A stretch of DNA of 64,000 bases from JAVBKU01 sp031553875 (GCA_031553875.1 JAVBKU010000020.1:1-64000), one strand, 5' to 3'. Positions 1-8,841 are shown, counted from the stretch's first letter. Notes: generated from the letters alone by a model not told the origin. Program-made: numbers and translations.

Positions 1-597
1 CGTTAATCGGGAAATATCTTCAAAACGGGATTGTATTTGATAGTCTTCAAATTTTACGACATTTCCATCCCGTCGTATTCGACGAATTTCTTCATCAATC
101 TTCTTTTTCCGCTCTTCAAGTTCTTCTATTTTCTTTTTCGGGTCTTCGGTATTGTTGTCGACTAATTCTTTCAGTTTGTTAAAAATATCTTTGAATTTAG
201 ATTCCGTTCCGACAAATTTTCGTTCCTGTAATAAATCTAACATCTGAAAAACACGTTCAGTATGTTGAGTCAAAACATTATAAACCGTTTTTTCTATATC
301 ATCTATGTAGTTTCGGAGAAAATTATCATTCGTCCATGATTCAATATATTTTTTGGATCTTTCATAATTATCCACACCAAATGAAGTCAGGTCATCGTCT
401 TCATCGAAATAATTCAGTTCTTCTAAGTACCATGCTAATTGACTTACCAGCTTTTCATTTGAGATGCTAATTTCGCCTTGTTCTTTGAATTGGGTATATA
501 AAAAAGATAAAATGAGTGGTGCATTCCGAGACCGCAATAACTTGAGACTTGGGGCGCTTTTTAATTGTATTTCCAATTTCTGGTAGTCCATGGGCAT
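1..597 (-). CDS. jetA: Wadjet type I JetA (DUF3375), N-terminal part
   Basis: Open reading frame that starts at 597 (or the in-frame ATG at 591) and runs off the left edge; 199 residues are visible. The N-terminal block KLLRSRNAPLILSFLY, the block ERVFQMLDLL, then FVGTESKF and the charged stretch PKKKIEELEERKKKIDEEI are the hallmarks of DUF3375, the MukF-like kleisin JetA of type I Wadjet. Wadjet complexes (JetABCD) are SMC-like machines that cleave circular plasmid DNA. jetB, jetC and jetD should lie to the left, outside the window. The gene follows the nuclease gene with only about 17 bp between them, on the same strand, so it may be read from the same transcript as the SIR2-HerA cluster. 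Confidence 0.88.
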   Translation of the reverse strand, partial: MPMDYQKLEIQLKSAPSLKLLRSRNAPLILSFLYTQFKEQGEISISNEKLVSQLAWYLEELNYFDEDDDLTSFGVDNYERSKKYIESWTNDNFLRNYIDDIEKTVYNVLTQHTERVFQMLDLLQERKFVGTESKFKDIFNKLKELVDNNTEDPKKKIEELEERKKKIDEEIRRIRRDGNVVKFEDYQIQSRFEDISRLT

Positions 598-614
598 AGA
601 CGGGTTAAAAAAAT

Positions 615-1658
615 CTACTTCTCGTTAACTTCATCCTCAATATTCTTCTCTATGATTCGATATTTATCTTTGATATCTTCTCCCGAATAAAAATCAAGTA
701 AGTCTTTTTTTGTTAAAATTCCATCTTTCAGGAACTTCTTCATATACTCTTGATTAAACTCCATAAGCAAGATAGATTTTTCTAATTGCTTCAAGATAGC
801 CTTATTATTTTCAATGTTGTTGTAAACAAGAGATTTTATGGATAAGACCTCATTGATATCCTTTATAATTCGATTTACAAGAATTGCCAATAAGTCTTTG
901 TCTAAATCAATTTGTTTTGTATTTAGAGCAATATCACGAGCCAACATATATGCAATTGACAAATTTGAATAGTCGCCCTTTTGGGAATCTACAACCGCAA
1001 TGAATCCTATTCCAGAAATAAAACCAACATTTTCGGCATATTTAAGAATAGAATTATCAACCAGCGATCTGTCAAAAACAATAATACTAACTTTTCCATC
1101 TCTGTTTGCTTCCGCTTCAATTAACTGGCTCCATGCTGTATCTGTTTTTCGAGTAAAAATATCTTTGGATTCTACCTCTCCCAGACGAATGCTTTTATCG
1201 AATTTACACTCAATAACAATTCTCAGATTACTATCTCCGTTTACTTCACAAACAATATCTCCTGTTTTGTTTTTTGCAATATTGCCTGTTGTATTACCTG
1301 TAAGTATAGCCCTGTCTTTTAGCCGTTTTTCTTGAAAATGATTGTTCAGGAACTCTGCAATTTCGTCTTCTGCCAGAATTCCTTTTATGGTCGATTTATA
1401 AAAGAGTTCCTTTTTCATCTCGAAAACCATTTTAAGACTTTCGAGTTCTGTGCCCAGTTCATTGGATGTTTTAGACAAAAAAGAAGAAATTCTATCTTCC
1501 ATTAAAGCTAATACTCCAATGTATATGGCACGCAAGAGTTTTTCATCCCGCTCATTTGCCGAAAGATTGTTGAAATAGTTAAAAACGATTGGATTCTCGA
1601 TTTCGAATTCCTTTATTTCAACACGGTTGAGTTGTTGGTTCAATTTTATTGTTGACAT
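615..1658 (-). CDS. PD-(D/E)XK-like nuclease of the SIR2-HerA cluster
   Basis: 347 residues. I do not recognise the exact family. The middle of the protein carries a restriction-endonuclease-like signature: acidic helix EDEIAEFL (about 97-104), GD at 133-134, a strand ending in E150-C-K152 (the ExK element), and a glutamine at 178 in SQLIEAE. The N-terminal 90 residues are helical and the C-terminal third is coiled-coil-like. The start overlaps the last base of the KTSC gene (1658), and jetA begins just downstream, so all are probably co-translated. Inference: the DNA-cutting effector or accessory nuclease of the defence operon. It could instead be a modification-dependent Mrr-type enzyme. 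Confidence 0.7.
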   Translation of the reverse strand: MSTIKLNQQLNRVEIKEFEIENPIVFNYFNNLSANERDEKLLRAIYIGVLALMEDRISSFLSKTSNELGTELESLKMVFEMKKELFYKSTIKGILAEDEIAEFLNNHFQEKRLKDRAILTGNTTGNIAKNKTGDIVCEVNGDSNLRIVIECKFDKSIRLGEVESKDIFTRKTDTAWSQLIEAEANRDGKVSIIVFDRSLVDNSILKYAENVGFISGIGFIAVVDSQKGDYSNLSIAYMLARDIALNTKQIDLDKDLLAILVNRIIKDINEVLSIKSLVYNNIENNKAILKQLEKSILLMEFNQEYMKKFLKDGILTKKDLLDFYSGEDIKDKYRIIEKNIEDEVNEK

Positions 1659-1879
1659 TATCCTATCCTTTCATATGGATATACATTTTTAAAATTCCTG
1701 TGTAAATAAGAACCATGGGAAGGCGCTTCCAATAGGTTCTGAAACTCAAACTCAGGAACTCCTTTATATATGTAAAGACTACCGTTTAAAAAACGAACAT
1801 AAACGATTTGATTTTGCTCATCATAACCTATACTTTCAATGTTTGAAGAGCTAACGAGTTTCATTTCTGGTAAATTCAT
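1658..1879 (-). CDS. KTSC-domain small protein
   Basis: 73 residues that are essentially one KTSC domain: SSNIESIGYD, VRFLNGSLYIY, the GVP turn, and the final SHGSYLHRNFKNVYPYERI. KTSC domains are small beta-rich modules of unknown role, often found alone or fused to lysyl-tRNA synthetase-like or nucleic-acid enzymes. The start overlaps the stop of the HerA gene (ATGA-type overlap, 1876-1879) and its stop touches the nuclease start, so it is locked into this operon. Inference: a regulatory or nucleic-acid-sensing subunit for the HerA or nuclease partner. Confidence 0.8.
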   Translation of the reverse strand: MNLPEMKLVSSSNIESIGYDEQNQIVYVRFLNGSLYIYKGVPEFEFQNLLEAPSHGSYLHRNFKNVYPYERIG

Positions 1880-3657
1880 ATTTTGTAATTTTTATTACGC
1901 CAAGACTTCAGTAATTTATTGTATTCTTGTCGTGGGTTATCGATTTCATTCAACCATTTTTCAGAGGGCTTGGGATCTGAACTTTTGGGAGCATTTGCTA
2001 TTTTGAAAAATTTCACACGAGAAGGTATTTTTACCGCTTCACCTGATATCAAAGCTTCTCCCGTTCTTAAGCTTGGCAATAAATCTACCATACTTTGCAG
2101 TTCATCTTGTACTGCAGAACGTATATGGCCTCTGTCTTTTGAATTATTCATTCGCAAAGCGACTATTGTTCCACATTGGCTTAAAACAGTTTCATCTAGC
2201 TCGGAAGGTCTTTGTGTTACTAACAATAATCCAACTCCATATTTTCGTCCTTCTTTTGCAATCATTTGGACAGTTCTTGAAGATATTGAATGCTCTCCTG
2301 CTTTCAAGTAGCTATGCGCCTCTTCTAATACTATCAATAGGGGTTGGTTTTTCCCTCCTACTTTTGTGTTTACACCCCAAAATAAGCCATCATAAATGAT
2401 TTTTAGCAATGTTCCAGATATTGAAGACATTATTTCACTAGGAATGCCTGACAAATCTAAGATTGTTATTGGCAAATCATTTCCTAACCATTTAAGAAAT
2501 GTTGTGTCCAAGTCTTCCTCAATTTTACCGTCTTTATCGGGTGTTAACTTGCCTGGAGAAAATAAAAAGGCGTAACTGCCATCATTGAGCTTATTTCTTA
2601 TGCTATCTAAAAAGCTAAGCAATCCTTTTGCTTTTTGATTTAAGAAAGGGGCGCTACTTCCTAATCCTGCGGGTTGATATTCATTCGATTTTAGCGTTTC
2701 AATATCGCCCACTACAGTTTTAGCCGTAACCGTTATTCTATCAGTTTGAAAGGTTTGTCGTTCAAAATCATCTAACTCAAACCAGAGCCTTTTTATACTG
2801 AAGGGGATTGGAGAATCTGCAGTAATTGACTCCTTTTGTACTTCAATTTCATTTTTTTCTGCACTTTCAATTTTTGCTTTTACAACCTTCTCCCTTACAT
2901 ATTCCCTGTTTTGTTCAGACAAATTTCCAGAAAATATCTTCATTAATTCATTAAATGGAAGTGCCCAGAATGGTATATGCAATTTATTATCTTCCTCCAT
3001 GGAATTAATTTCTATAACTTTCGAAAATTTTGATAAAGCGTCATTATATTCCCCATGTGGATCTATAACTAAAATTCTTGAACTCGGAAATTTTCTACTT
3101 GCAATCGATTCTAATAATACTGATACAGAATTTGATTTTCCACTACCTGTTGAGCCAACAATCGCACAATGTCTTGATATTAATTTATCTAAATCTATTC
3201 TAGCATCCAAACTCTCAGAAACACTTATATTGCCCACGGTTATTGAGTTAGACTCTTCATATCCTCCGTATATTATGTCAAGATCATTGATTGTTACTAA
3301 ATGGACTTTATCTCCTGTTGTTGGATATTGCGTAACTCCTCTTTCAAATCGCTTTCCAACCTGTTCTCCTGCTAAAACGATGTTTATCCATCTCGTGTTT
3401 TTCAATTGTTCATAATCTTTTGCGACAATTTCTCTCAAACTTTCAGGGATTGCCGCAGAGCCGATCTGGGTTACTATTCCATATAAATTAGCATATCCTA
3501 AAGGTATTCTAACAAAAGAGCCTATTTGTCCTACACGATATACGACCCCGTCAATAATAGGCATATTGGATTTAATACTATCGAAAAGTTTAACTGAAAT
3601 ATTATTCCCGCTAATACTATCTATCTCACCTATTTCAGTTATTTCATTTTTTGACAT
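1876..3657 (-). CDS. HerA-like DNA translocase ATPase (DUF87)
   Basis: 593 residues. The N-terminal HAS-barrel-like region (about 1-150) precedes an FtsK/HerA ATPase core with Walker A GSTGSGKSN at 168-176, a conserved DPHGEY at 199-204, and Walker B LLIVLEEAH at 440-448 followed by the sensor segment LLLVTQRPSEL. HerA proteins form hexameric rings on DNA. In SIR2-HerA defence the ring assembles with SIR2 subunits and controls their NADase or nuclease activity. The gene overlaps the SIR2 stop by 14 bp. Length and motifs are complete, so it looks functional. Confidence 0.92.
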   Translation of the reverse strand: MSKNEITEIGEIDSISGNNISVKLFDSIKSNMPIIDGVVYRVGQIGSFVRIPLGYANLYGIVTQIGSAAIPESLREIVAKDYEQLKNTRWINIVLAGEQVGKRFERGVTQYPTTGDKVHLVTINDLDIIYGGYEESNSITVGNISVSESLDARIDLDKLISRHCAIVGSTGSGKSNSVSVLLESIASRKFPSSRILVIDPHGEYNDALSKFSKVIEINSMEEDNKLHIPFWALPFNELMKIFSGNLSEQNREYVREKVVKAKIESAEKNEIEVQKESITADSPIPFSIKRLWFELDDFERQTFQTDRITVTAKTVVGDIETLKSNEYQPAGLGSSAPFLNQKAKGLLSFLDSIRNKLNDGSYAFLFSPGKLTPDKDGKIEEDLDTTFLKWLGNDLPITILDLSGIPSEIMSSISGTLLKIIYDGLFWGVNTKVGGKNQPLLIVLEEAHSYLKAGEHSISSRTVQMIAKEGRKYGVGLLLVTQRPSELDETVLSQCGTIVALRMNNSKDRGHIRSAVQDELQSMVDLLPSLRTGEALISGEAVKIPSRVKFFKIANAPKSSDPKPSEKWLNEIDNPRQEYNKLLKSWRNKNYKI

Positions 3658-4924
3658 TTTGACCGATCTTTTTTATTTCATTGTCACTTATCATTGAATT
3701 AAGAAATCCAACAAGTTTGCAAAAATCAGGTAATATAAATTCCCCCTTCCCTGTCCAAATTTCTTCGCCTTTAGTTTCTTTTTCTAATTCTTCTGTTGGA
3801 TCAGTATAAGCATCCTCATCAAAATAAAGATTAAGAGTTATAGTATCATCTTTAGACGGTTCTGATTTTAAAATCCACTCTCCAAAGTTACAGCCAATGA
3901 CAGCTGACCTGGAAGCGTATATGGATATTTTAGAATTTTCTCTTCCGATTTTTGTTATATTAGATTCTTCTTTGATCAAATCATATTTATCAAAAATTAG
4001 CCCTATTACATGAGAGGTCGTTTTTGTTTTTAATGCAGATATTATACGAGAGTTGATATGCTCATCACCCCAAGAATAGCCACAAGTTATTAGTATCGTA
4101 TCATCTTGTTTAAGAAAATTAGATAACCGATCCAAAAGACTTTCATAAGGTTGTTTTTTCGAATCTTTATATTTCAGGGTTGAAGGATAAATTAGGATAT
4201 CGTCGTCATCGGGAGAAACCCTCAATATTTTTTCTGTATCCTTATCAAAATGCCACCCTAAAGAACCATGAATTTTCCAAAGTTTAGTTTGCTTTGGCAA
4301 AAAAGAAAAATCTTCCACAGATTCAGGATTAAAAAATGCTCTGAGACTTCCACAAAAACCATCATAATATGGCACCTCTTTGTGCTCTAATCCTAATTCA
4401 AATAAAAAATCATAATTTGTCGTGAATATTTCAATAGGGTACTTCCTTTCTGCTTGACCAATCCAACCAGCAAAATCTGCTTGCACCAATTCACTAACAA
4501 TATCTTTTGCTACAATTTTATCCTCACTACTTTTGTGAACGCTAATTTTTTCTCTGACTCCTTTCTTGACTTCCTTAATTAAGTCCGAGAAATCCGCTTG
4601 ATTCATAGAATTTAATGTCCCTTTGCCAATGAAGGAAAATTTTTGTTCTAGGTTAGAGAGTATTGTTTCGATATTGTAATTTTCAGCGCCCAATTCTTCT
4701 TTGATTTCCTCAAGAGCGTCTTTATATTTTTTATTCGTTTCTCCGATTTTTTCAACGATTTCTTTTGTCATTTTTCCTATTGCAGGTACAATGAGTGATT
4801 TTTCATTTTTGAAAGCCAAAGAACTTCCTGCTCCAAAAAGAAAACCTATTTTTTTCTTGTCAGAGATTAAGATTTGTTGAATACCGCGGATGTATTCTGA
4901 CGGATCGTGTGTTAATATCTCCAT
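3644..4924 (-). CDS. SIR2-family NADase, SIR2-HerA antiphage system
   Basis: 426 residues. SIR2_2-type Rossmann domain: GAGSS at 31-35, the TTNYD ribose-binding motif at 168-172, and the catalytic histidine in IHGS at 219, with GYSWGDEH near 280. In defence systems such domains deplete NAD+ or cut DNA once phage is sensed, aborting infection. The last 100 residues lack an obvious second enzyme domain. The start lies 19 bp downstream of the ATPase gene at 4944-6128, and the end overlaps herA by 14 bp, which fits a fixed SIR2-HerA pair. All key residues are present. Confidence 0.9.
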   Translation of the reverse strand: MEILTHDPSEYIRGIQQILISDKKKIGFLFGAGSSLAFKNEKSLIVPAIGKMTKEIVEKIGETNKKYKDALEEIKEELGAENYNIETILSNLEQKFSFIGKGTLNSMNQADFSDLIKEVKKGVREKISVHKSSEDKIVAKDIVSELVQADFAGWIGQAERKYPIEIFTTNYDFLFELGLEHKEVPYYDGFCGSLRAFFNPESVEDFSFLPKQTKLWKIHGSLGWHFDKDTEKILRVSPDDDDILIYPSTLKYKDSKKQPYESLLDRLSNFLKQDDTILITCGYSWGDEHINSRIISALKTKTTSHVIGLIFDKYDLIKEESNITKIGRENSKISIYASRSAVIGCNFGEWILKSEPSKDDTITLNLYFDEDAYTDPTEELEKETKGEEIWTGKGEFILPDFCKLVGFLNSMISDNEIKKIGQNVKK

Positions 4925-4943
4925 ATTCGTATATTTATATTGT

Positions 4944-6128
4944 CTAGAACAACTCTTTCGGATTAATTTTCAGAAATTCCTCATAAGGAATTCCACCAGT
5001 GCCGGCCAGTAACATTTTGTCGGGATGAAATTTTTCGTTAAATATTCCCATCCCGGCGTTATCAGCACTGGCTCCACTTTTTACTTCCAACCCTATTACC
5101 TTATCTCCTTTTTCAAGTATAAAGTCTACTTCATTATTACCTTCTCGCCAGTAGTAGAGATTATACCTCTCGGAAATGGAATGATTCAATAAATGAGCAC
5201 CAACAGACGATTCAACCAGCCTGCCCCACAGCTTTGGATTCACAATGGCAGTTGAATAGATTTCGTCATCTTGCGATGTTAGTAATGCGTTATTATATAC
5301 CTGAAACTTTGGGCTGGATGACCGTTGGCGAATTACGCTTCCGGCATATTTTTCTAATCCTCCTAACAGACCGCAATCAGATAATAATTTAAGGTAATTT
5401 GCCAAAGTCGTTGTATTTCCGGCATCTTGTAACTGTCCTATGATTTTGGTATATGATAAGATCTGCCCTGAATATAGGCAGCCAAGTTCAAATAACCGTT
5501 TGAGCAACGCAGGTTTATCCACACGAGTCAGCATCAAAATATCTTTGGATATGCTAGTCTCTATAAGTGAATCCTTGATATAGTTTTTCCAACGTTCTTC
5601 ATCACCAATTAACGATGCTGAACCTGGGTATCCTCCGAAATATATATACTGCTGGATTGACCAACCAAACGCAGCCTCCATTTCATCAAACGACCAGTGT
5701 CCAAGATAAAACGTCTCAAAACGACCGGCTAGCGATTCCGTTAAACCTTTCTGAATAAGAAGACGAGATGACCCTAATAGAATAACCTTAATATTTACAT
5801 TCTCACGGGTATCCTTATCCCATTGCTGTTTGACAATCTCACTCCAGTTATCGATCTTTTGTATCTCATCAATCACTAGGAGGTATTCCGAAGCGCCGGA
5901 GGCTTTCATTTTCAGTCTGGCTGTCTCCCAAGCCTGCATAAACCATGCTGAGTTAGTTGCCGCAATAGCGTCAGCTGACTCATATACATATGATATGGAC
6001 AATTGAGACAACAATTGATTCACCATAGTGGTTTTACCAACTTGACGAGGCCCAAGAATTACCTGAATGAACTTTCTCGGCTCATCTATTCTTGATTTAA
6101 CATGTTTCAAATAAGGACGTTCGTACAT
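4944..6128 (-). CDS. AAA ATPase with C-terminal DUF4143
   Basis: 394 residues. N-terminal P-loop GPRQVGKTT with Walker B YLLVIDEIQKI, then the winged-helix region and a C-terminal DUF4143 domain ending in VDFILEKGDKVIGLEVKSG, a PD-(D/E)XK-like fold. This family is very common in Bacteroidetes; its role is not settled, and it is often an orphan gene. Here it is the promoter-proximal gene of the minus-strand block and is only 19 bp from sir2. Whether it belongs to the defence system or only shares its transcript cannot be told from sequence. Confidence 0.88.
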   Translation of the reverse strand: MYERPYLKHVKSRIDEPRKFIQVILGPRQVGKTTMVNQLLSQLSISYVYESADAIAATNSAWFMQAWETARLKMKASGASEYLLVIDEIQKIDNWSEIVKQQWDKDTRENVNIKVILLGSSRLLIQKGLTESLAGRFETFYLGHWSFDEMEAAFGWSIQQYIYFGGYPGSASLIGDEERWKNYIKDSLIETSISKDILMLTRVDKPALLKRLFELGCLYSGQILSYTKIIGQLQDAGNTTTLANYLKLLSDCGLLGGLEKYAGSVIRQRSSSPKFQVYNNALLTSQDDEIYSTAIVNPKLWGRLVESSVGAHLLNHSISERYNLYYWREGNNEVDFILEKGDKVIGLEVKSGASADNAGMGIFNEKFHPDKMLLAGTGGIPYEEFLKINPKELF

Positions 6129-6156
6129 CTTGAAATAATTTACTCAATATTGAAAG

Positions 6157-6187
6157 CAAATTTACTCAAAGTTTTTATAATGCCAAA
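6157..6187 (-). promoter_or_regulatory. Bacteroidetes-type promoter of the defence block
   Basis: On the minus strand a -33 TTTG (6187-6184), a 19-bp spacer and a -7 box TAAATTTG (6164-6157) give an exact match to the Bacteroidetes consensus TTTG-N19-21-TAnnTTTG. Transcription would begin near 6150, about 22 bp before the ATPase ATG at 6128. I saw no second promoter this good before jetA, although I did not score every site. Confidence 0.7.
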
Positions 6188-6506
6188 ATAAATAAGATTT
6201 TTTTATCCGATTTTTCTCCACTGATTCTCTCGTCTTCTGCACATTAAGCTGGCAGCTAAAGCTAGCCGTAATTTCGCAAACAACACGGAACTGTCAATTG
6301 TGTAATGTCACACAAGGCATATCCTCCGTAGAGATGGAGTTACGGGAAAAGCACATAGAATCAGAGACCGGTGATGAATGGTAGCATCATGCCGGACATG
6401 GCAAGTGTACTTAGGCCGGCCAGTATTAAAAAAGCAGAGTAAATAATTCGTGTTAGTAACGCCGGGTTCTATGGCCGACTTACAACACATAAAAACAAAC
6501 AATGAC
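6188..6506. other. Intergenic region with no gene seen
   Basis: This AT-rich stretch separates the minus-strand defence block from two plus-strand HTH genes. Open frames on both strands here look like chance and lack family motifs. I see no RNA gene or clear repeat. Confidence 0.5.
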
Positions 6507-6794
6507 ATGGAATTTATAATGATAGACGCAGCTTTATTTGATTCGCTAATCGAGAAACTAAATAAGTTAGTAGATGAAGCCAATAAGATACGTAACAATG
6601 GTAAAGATGCCATCTTGGGACAGTGGCTGGATGGCCAGGAGGTTTGTGAAATCCTGGGTGTCACCAAACGGACATTACAAACATTACGTGAAACAGGTAA
6701 AATAGCCTATACAATGGTGAAGCATAAAACCTATTATCGACCTAAAGATGTGCAGATTTTTCTTGATAACTCGATTAAAAAAAGAGGCTTATGA
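6507..6794 (+). CDS. Excisionase-like helix-turn-helix protein
   Basis: 95 residues from the ATG at 6507. A helical N-terminal half (IEKLNKLVDEANKI) is followed by a HTH_17-type domain: DGQEVCEILGVTKRTLQTLRETGKIAYT and the wing that ends in RPKDVQIFL. Such small proteins sit in Bacteroidetes mobile elements as excisionase or recombination directionality factors. I chose this start because an upstream in-frame ATG at 6450 would add 19 residues with no homology. The stop overlaps the next HTH gene by 4 bp. Confidence 0.8.
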   Translation: MEFIMIDAALFDSLIEKLNKLVDEANKIRNNGKDAILGQWLDGQEVCEILGVTKRTLQTLRETGKIAYTMVKHKTYYRPKDVQIFLDNSIKKRGL

Positions 6795-7228
6795 AAAATC
6801 AGTTAGAAGAACAGCTAATTTCATTACTGGAATTAGTTGAAAGGTTAAGTGTCATTGCTTCTGAAATAAGAACACGTACAAAGTCTATTATTGACCAAAG
6901 TGTAAATAAATCGGGTTCAATGACGACACTCCCCAAAGATGACTGCCTTATGAAACATGCTAAGACCCATCAATCAGACGAGCGGATAATTTCATTGATG
7001 AAAACCATTGAAACTCTTAGCAGTACTTTGTCTGAAATAAGACAAAGCACGATGAGACGACCACTGAACAACGAATTATCAGTAAGATTAAGGGTAAGTC
7101 GTCGAACGATACAAGAGTGGAGATATAGTGGACAGATTTCTTATTTTCGAATAGGCGGTAAGATAGTCTTTCGGGAGAGCGATATCCAAGCTATACTTGA
7201 AAAGGGGTTTCGTAGTGCATTTAGATAA
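6791..7228 (+). CDS. Second excisionase-like HTH protein
   Basis: 145 residues. The C-terminal 50 residues form a HTH_17 domain (LSVRLRVSRRTIQEWRYSG, then ISYFRIGGKIVFRESDIQAIL). The N-terminal part holds two related helical segments, LLELVERLSVIASEIR and LMKTIETLSSTLSEIR, which look like an internal duplication. It overlaps the preceding HTH gene by 4 bp, so the two are paralogues expressed together. There is no integrase or mobilisation gene beside them in the window, so they are probably relics of, or serve, an element that brought the defence block. Confidence 0.8.
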   Translation: MKNQLEEQLISLLELVERLSVIASEIRTRTKSIIDQSVNKSGSMTTLPKDDCLMKHAKTHQSDERIISLMKTIETLSSTLSEIRQSTMRRPLNNELSVRLRVSRRTIQEWRYSGQISYFRIGGKIVFRESDIQAILEKGFRSAFR

Positions 7229-7253
7229 GTACGCAGCTTATCGCAAATAAGTT

Positions 7254-7277
7254 CAGCCGCAAGATTTCTTGCGGCTG
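7254..7277 (+). terminator. Hairpin after the HTH genes
   Basis: Perfect 11-bp stem CAGCCGCAAGA / TCTTGCGGCTG with a 2-nt loop, 25 bp after the HTH stop. The T-tract is poor, so it may stop transcription weakly or stabilise the 3' end. Confidence 0.55.
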
Positions 7278-7433
7278 ATATGTGTCTATATGTATGAATT
7301 TTCTATAGTGGAAGTAATACGTAATTTGGTAACTGAAAAAATGTGGGTTTTTGGGCTATTTTGCTTCTTAGAAAATGACAAAAATCAGCTATTTTGAGTA
7401 GATTACGTTTCGTTTGTGTAATTATGTGATGTT

Positions 7434-7802
7434 TTGCATAGGGATTTGACGAGCCATATCAGCGGCCATTCGTTCGCCAATATGGATAGTGATAAATACT
7501 CCGAATTTGCCGGGCCCCTGACCAAACTTTTCGAGCCCATATCGGAAATTATGCGTGAAGAAGCCTACGACAATTGGCGCACCATTGTCAACGAGCATGT
7601 CGTCCGAGCCGTATCAATCCGCCTTATGGATATTTATATGGGAAAGGAAATGGCTGAGGAAAGAATAAAAAGAGAGAAAAGGCTACAATTTATCTATATC
7701 GAACCGCTTGTAGAAAAGCTCAAAGAATTCGAAAAACTGAGAGATGATAAAGGCATCACTTTCACTGAATTTTATCCCGAACTTATAGCTGTGTTCAAAT
7801 AG
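7434..7802 (+). pseudogene. 3' fragment of a possible DUF4932-like protein
   Basis: 122-residue frame. It begins abruptly at the change from AT-rich to GC-rich DNA, and the protein opens at a SHISGHSFANMDS stretch that resembles the middle of DUF4932 proteins, where a metalloprotease-like HExxH motif precedes SFVN. The glutamate is not present here. The helical rest (KLFEPISEIMREEAYDNWR onward) looks like true coding sequence with a normal stop. I infer that the island broke into this gene and left its 3' end; the 5' part may lie left of the window. It could also be a short intact gene that starts at the internal ATG near 7482. Confidence 0.45.
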
Positions 7803-7807
7803 TATAT

Positions 7808-8761
7808 TTACAGCGATTCCAATATCTTCTTCAGCACCACCTGGGCTGAAATTTCGCGATTTGCGGCCTCGGGGATCACAATAGAGCGCGGACCTTCGAT
7901 CACATCGTCGGTGACGATCATATTGCGCCTTACAGGCAGGCAATGCATAAAGCGGGCGTCGTTGGTCAGCGCCATCTTGCGACTGTCCACCGTCCACGCG
8001 CGGTCGGTGGAGAGTATCTTGCCGTAGTTGGGGTCGGCATAGGCGGCCCAGTTCTTGGCATAGATGAAATCCGCCCCCTCGAAGGCCTTATCCTGATCGT
8101 ATTCGATCTTAGCGCCCCCCACGAACTGGGGATCGAGCTCGTAGCCTTCGGGATGCGTGATAACAAAATCGTAGTCGGTGGCGTTCATCCACTCGGCAAA
8201 AGAGTTGGGCACGGCCTGCGGCAGGGCACGGGGGTGCGGGGCCCACGACAGCACCACCTTGGGCCGCGGCTTCTCCTTATATTCCTCGATGGTGATAAGG
8301 TCGGCGAAGCTCTGCATCGGGTGCCTTGTGGCGGCCTCCATGCTCACCACGGGGCGGCCTGAGTATTTGATGAACTGGTTAAGTATCTCCTCGTTATAGT
8401 CCTCCTGTTTATTGGCGAACTGAGCGAATGAACGCACCCCGATAATGTCGCAGTACGACCCTATTACGGGCACGGCCTCCAGCAGGTGCTCGGCCTTGTC
8501 GCCGTCCATGATGACGCCGCGCTGGGTTTCGAGCTTCCAGGAGTCCTTATTTACGTCGAGCACGATAACGTTCATGCCGAGGTTCATCGCCGCCTTCTGC
8601 GTACTAAGACGCGTGCGCAGGCTGGCGTTGAAAAATATCATCGTGAGCGTCTTATTGCGCCCCAGGTGGCTGAAAGCGTACCTGTCGCGCTTCACCTCCT
8701 GTGCCTCCTTGAGGGCCGAGGCGAGATCGCCTATATCGTGTACGTTGGTAAAATGCCTCAT
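7808..8761 (-). CDS. argF': N-succinyl/N-acetylornithine carbamoyltransferase
   Basis: 317 residues, full length. It transfers the carbamoyl group to N-succinyl- or N-acetyl-L-ornithine in arginine synthesis of Bacteroidetes. The carbamoyl-phosphate loop is SLRTRLST (47-54), followed by MDGDKAEHLLE (85-95), HPMQSFADL, HPRALPQAVPNSF, and MHCLPVRRN near the C terminus. In the B. fragilis enzyme residue 90 is a proline that favours the succinyl substrate, as I recall it, and in the Xanthomonas enzyme the equivalent is a glutamate that favours acetyl. Here residue 90 is alanine. A small residue should still leave space for a succinyl group, so succinylornithine is my preferred substrate. The gene is alone, not in an arg operon. 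Confidence 0.93.
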   Translation of the reverse strand: MRHFTNVHDIGDLASALKEAQEVKRDRYAFSHLGRNKTLTMIFFNASLRTRLSTQKAAMNLGMNVIVLDVNKDSWKLETQRGVIMDGDKAEHLLEAVPVIGSYCDIIGVRSFAQFANKQEDYNEEILNQFIKYSGRPVVSMEAATRHPMQSFADLITIEEYKEKPRPKVVLSWAPHPRALPQAVPNSFAEWMNATDYDFVITHPEGYELDPQFVGGAKIEYDQDKAFEGADFIYAKNWAAYADPNYGKILSTDRAWTVDSRKMALTNDARFMHCLPVRRNMIVTDDVIEGPRSIVIPEAANREISAQVVLKKILESL

Positions 8762-8810
8762 CTTCTTATATTTTTTCCCGGACGATCGATCCCCGTCCGC
8801 GGTTACATCA

Positions 8811-8841
8811 CAAAATTATGAAATATATGGACCCCTGCCAA
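8811..8841 (-). promoter_or_regulatory. Candidate promoter of argF'
   Basis: On the minus strand the -7 box TAATTTTG (8818-8811) lies 20 bp after a partial -33 TTG (8841-8839). The predicted start is about 45 bp before the ATG at 8761. Confidence 0.5.
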
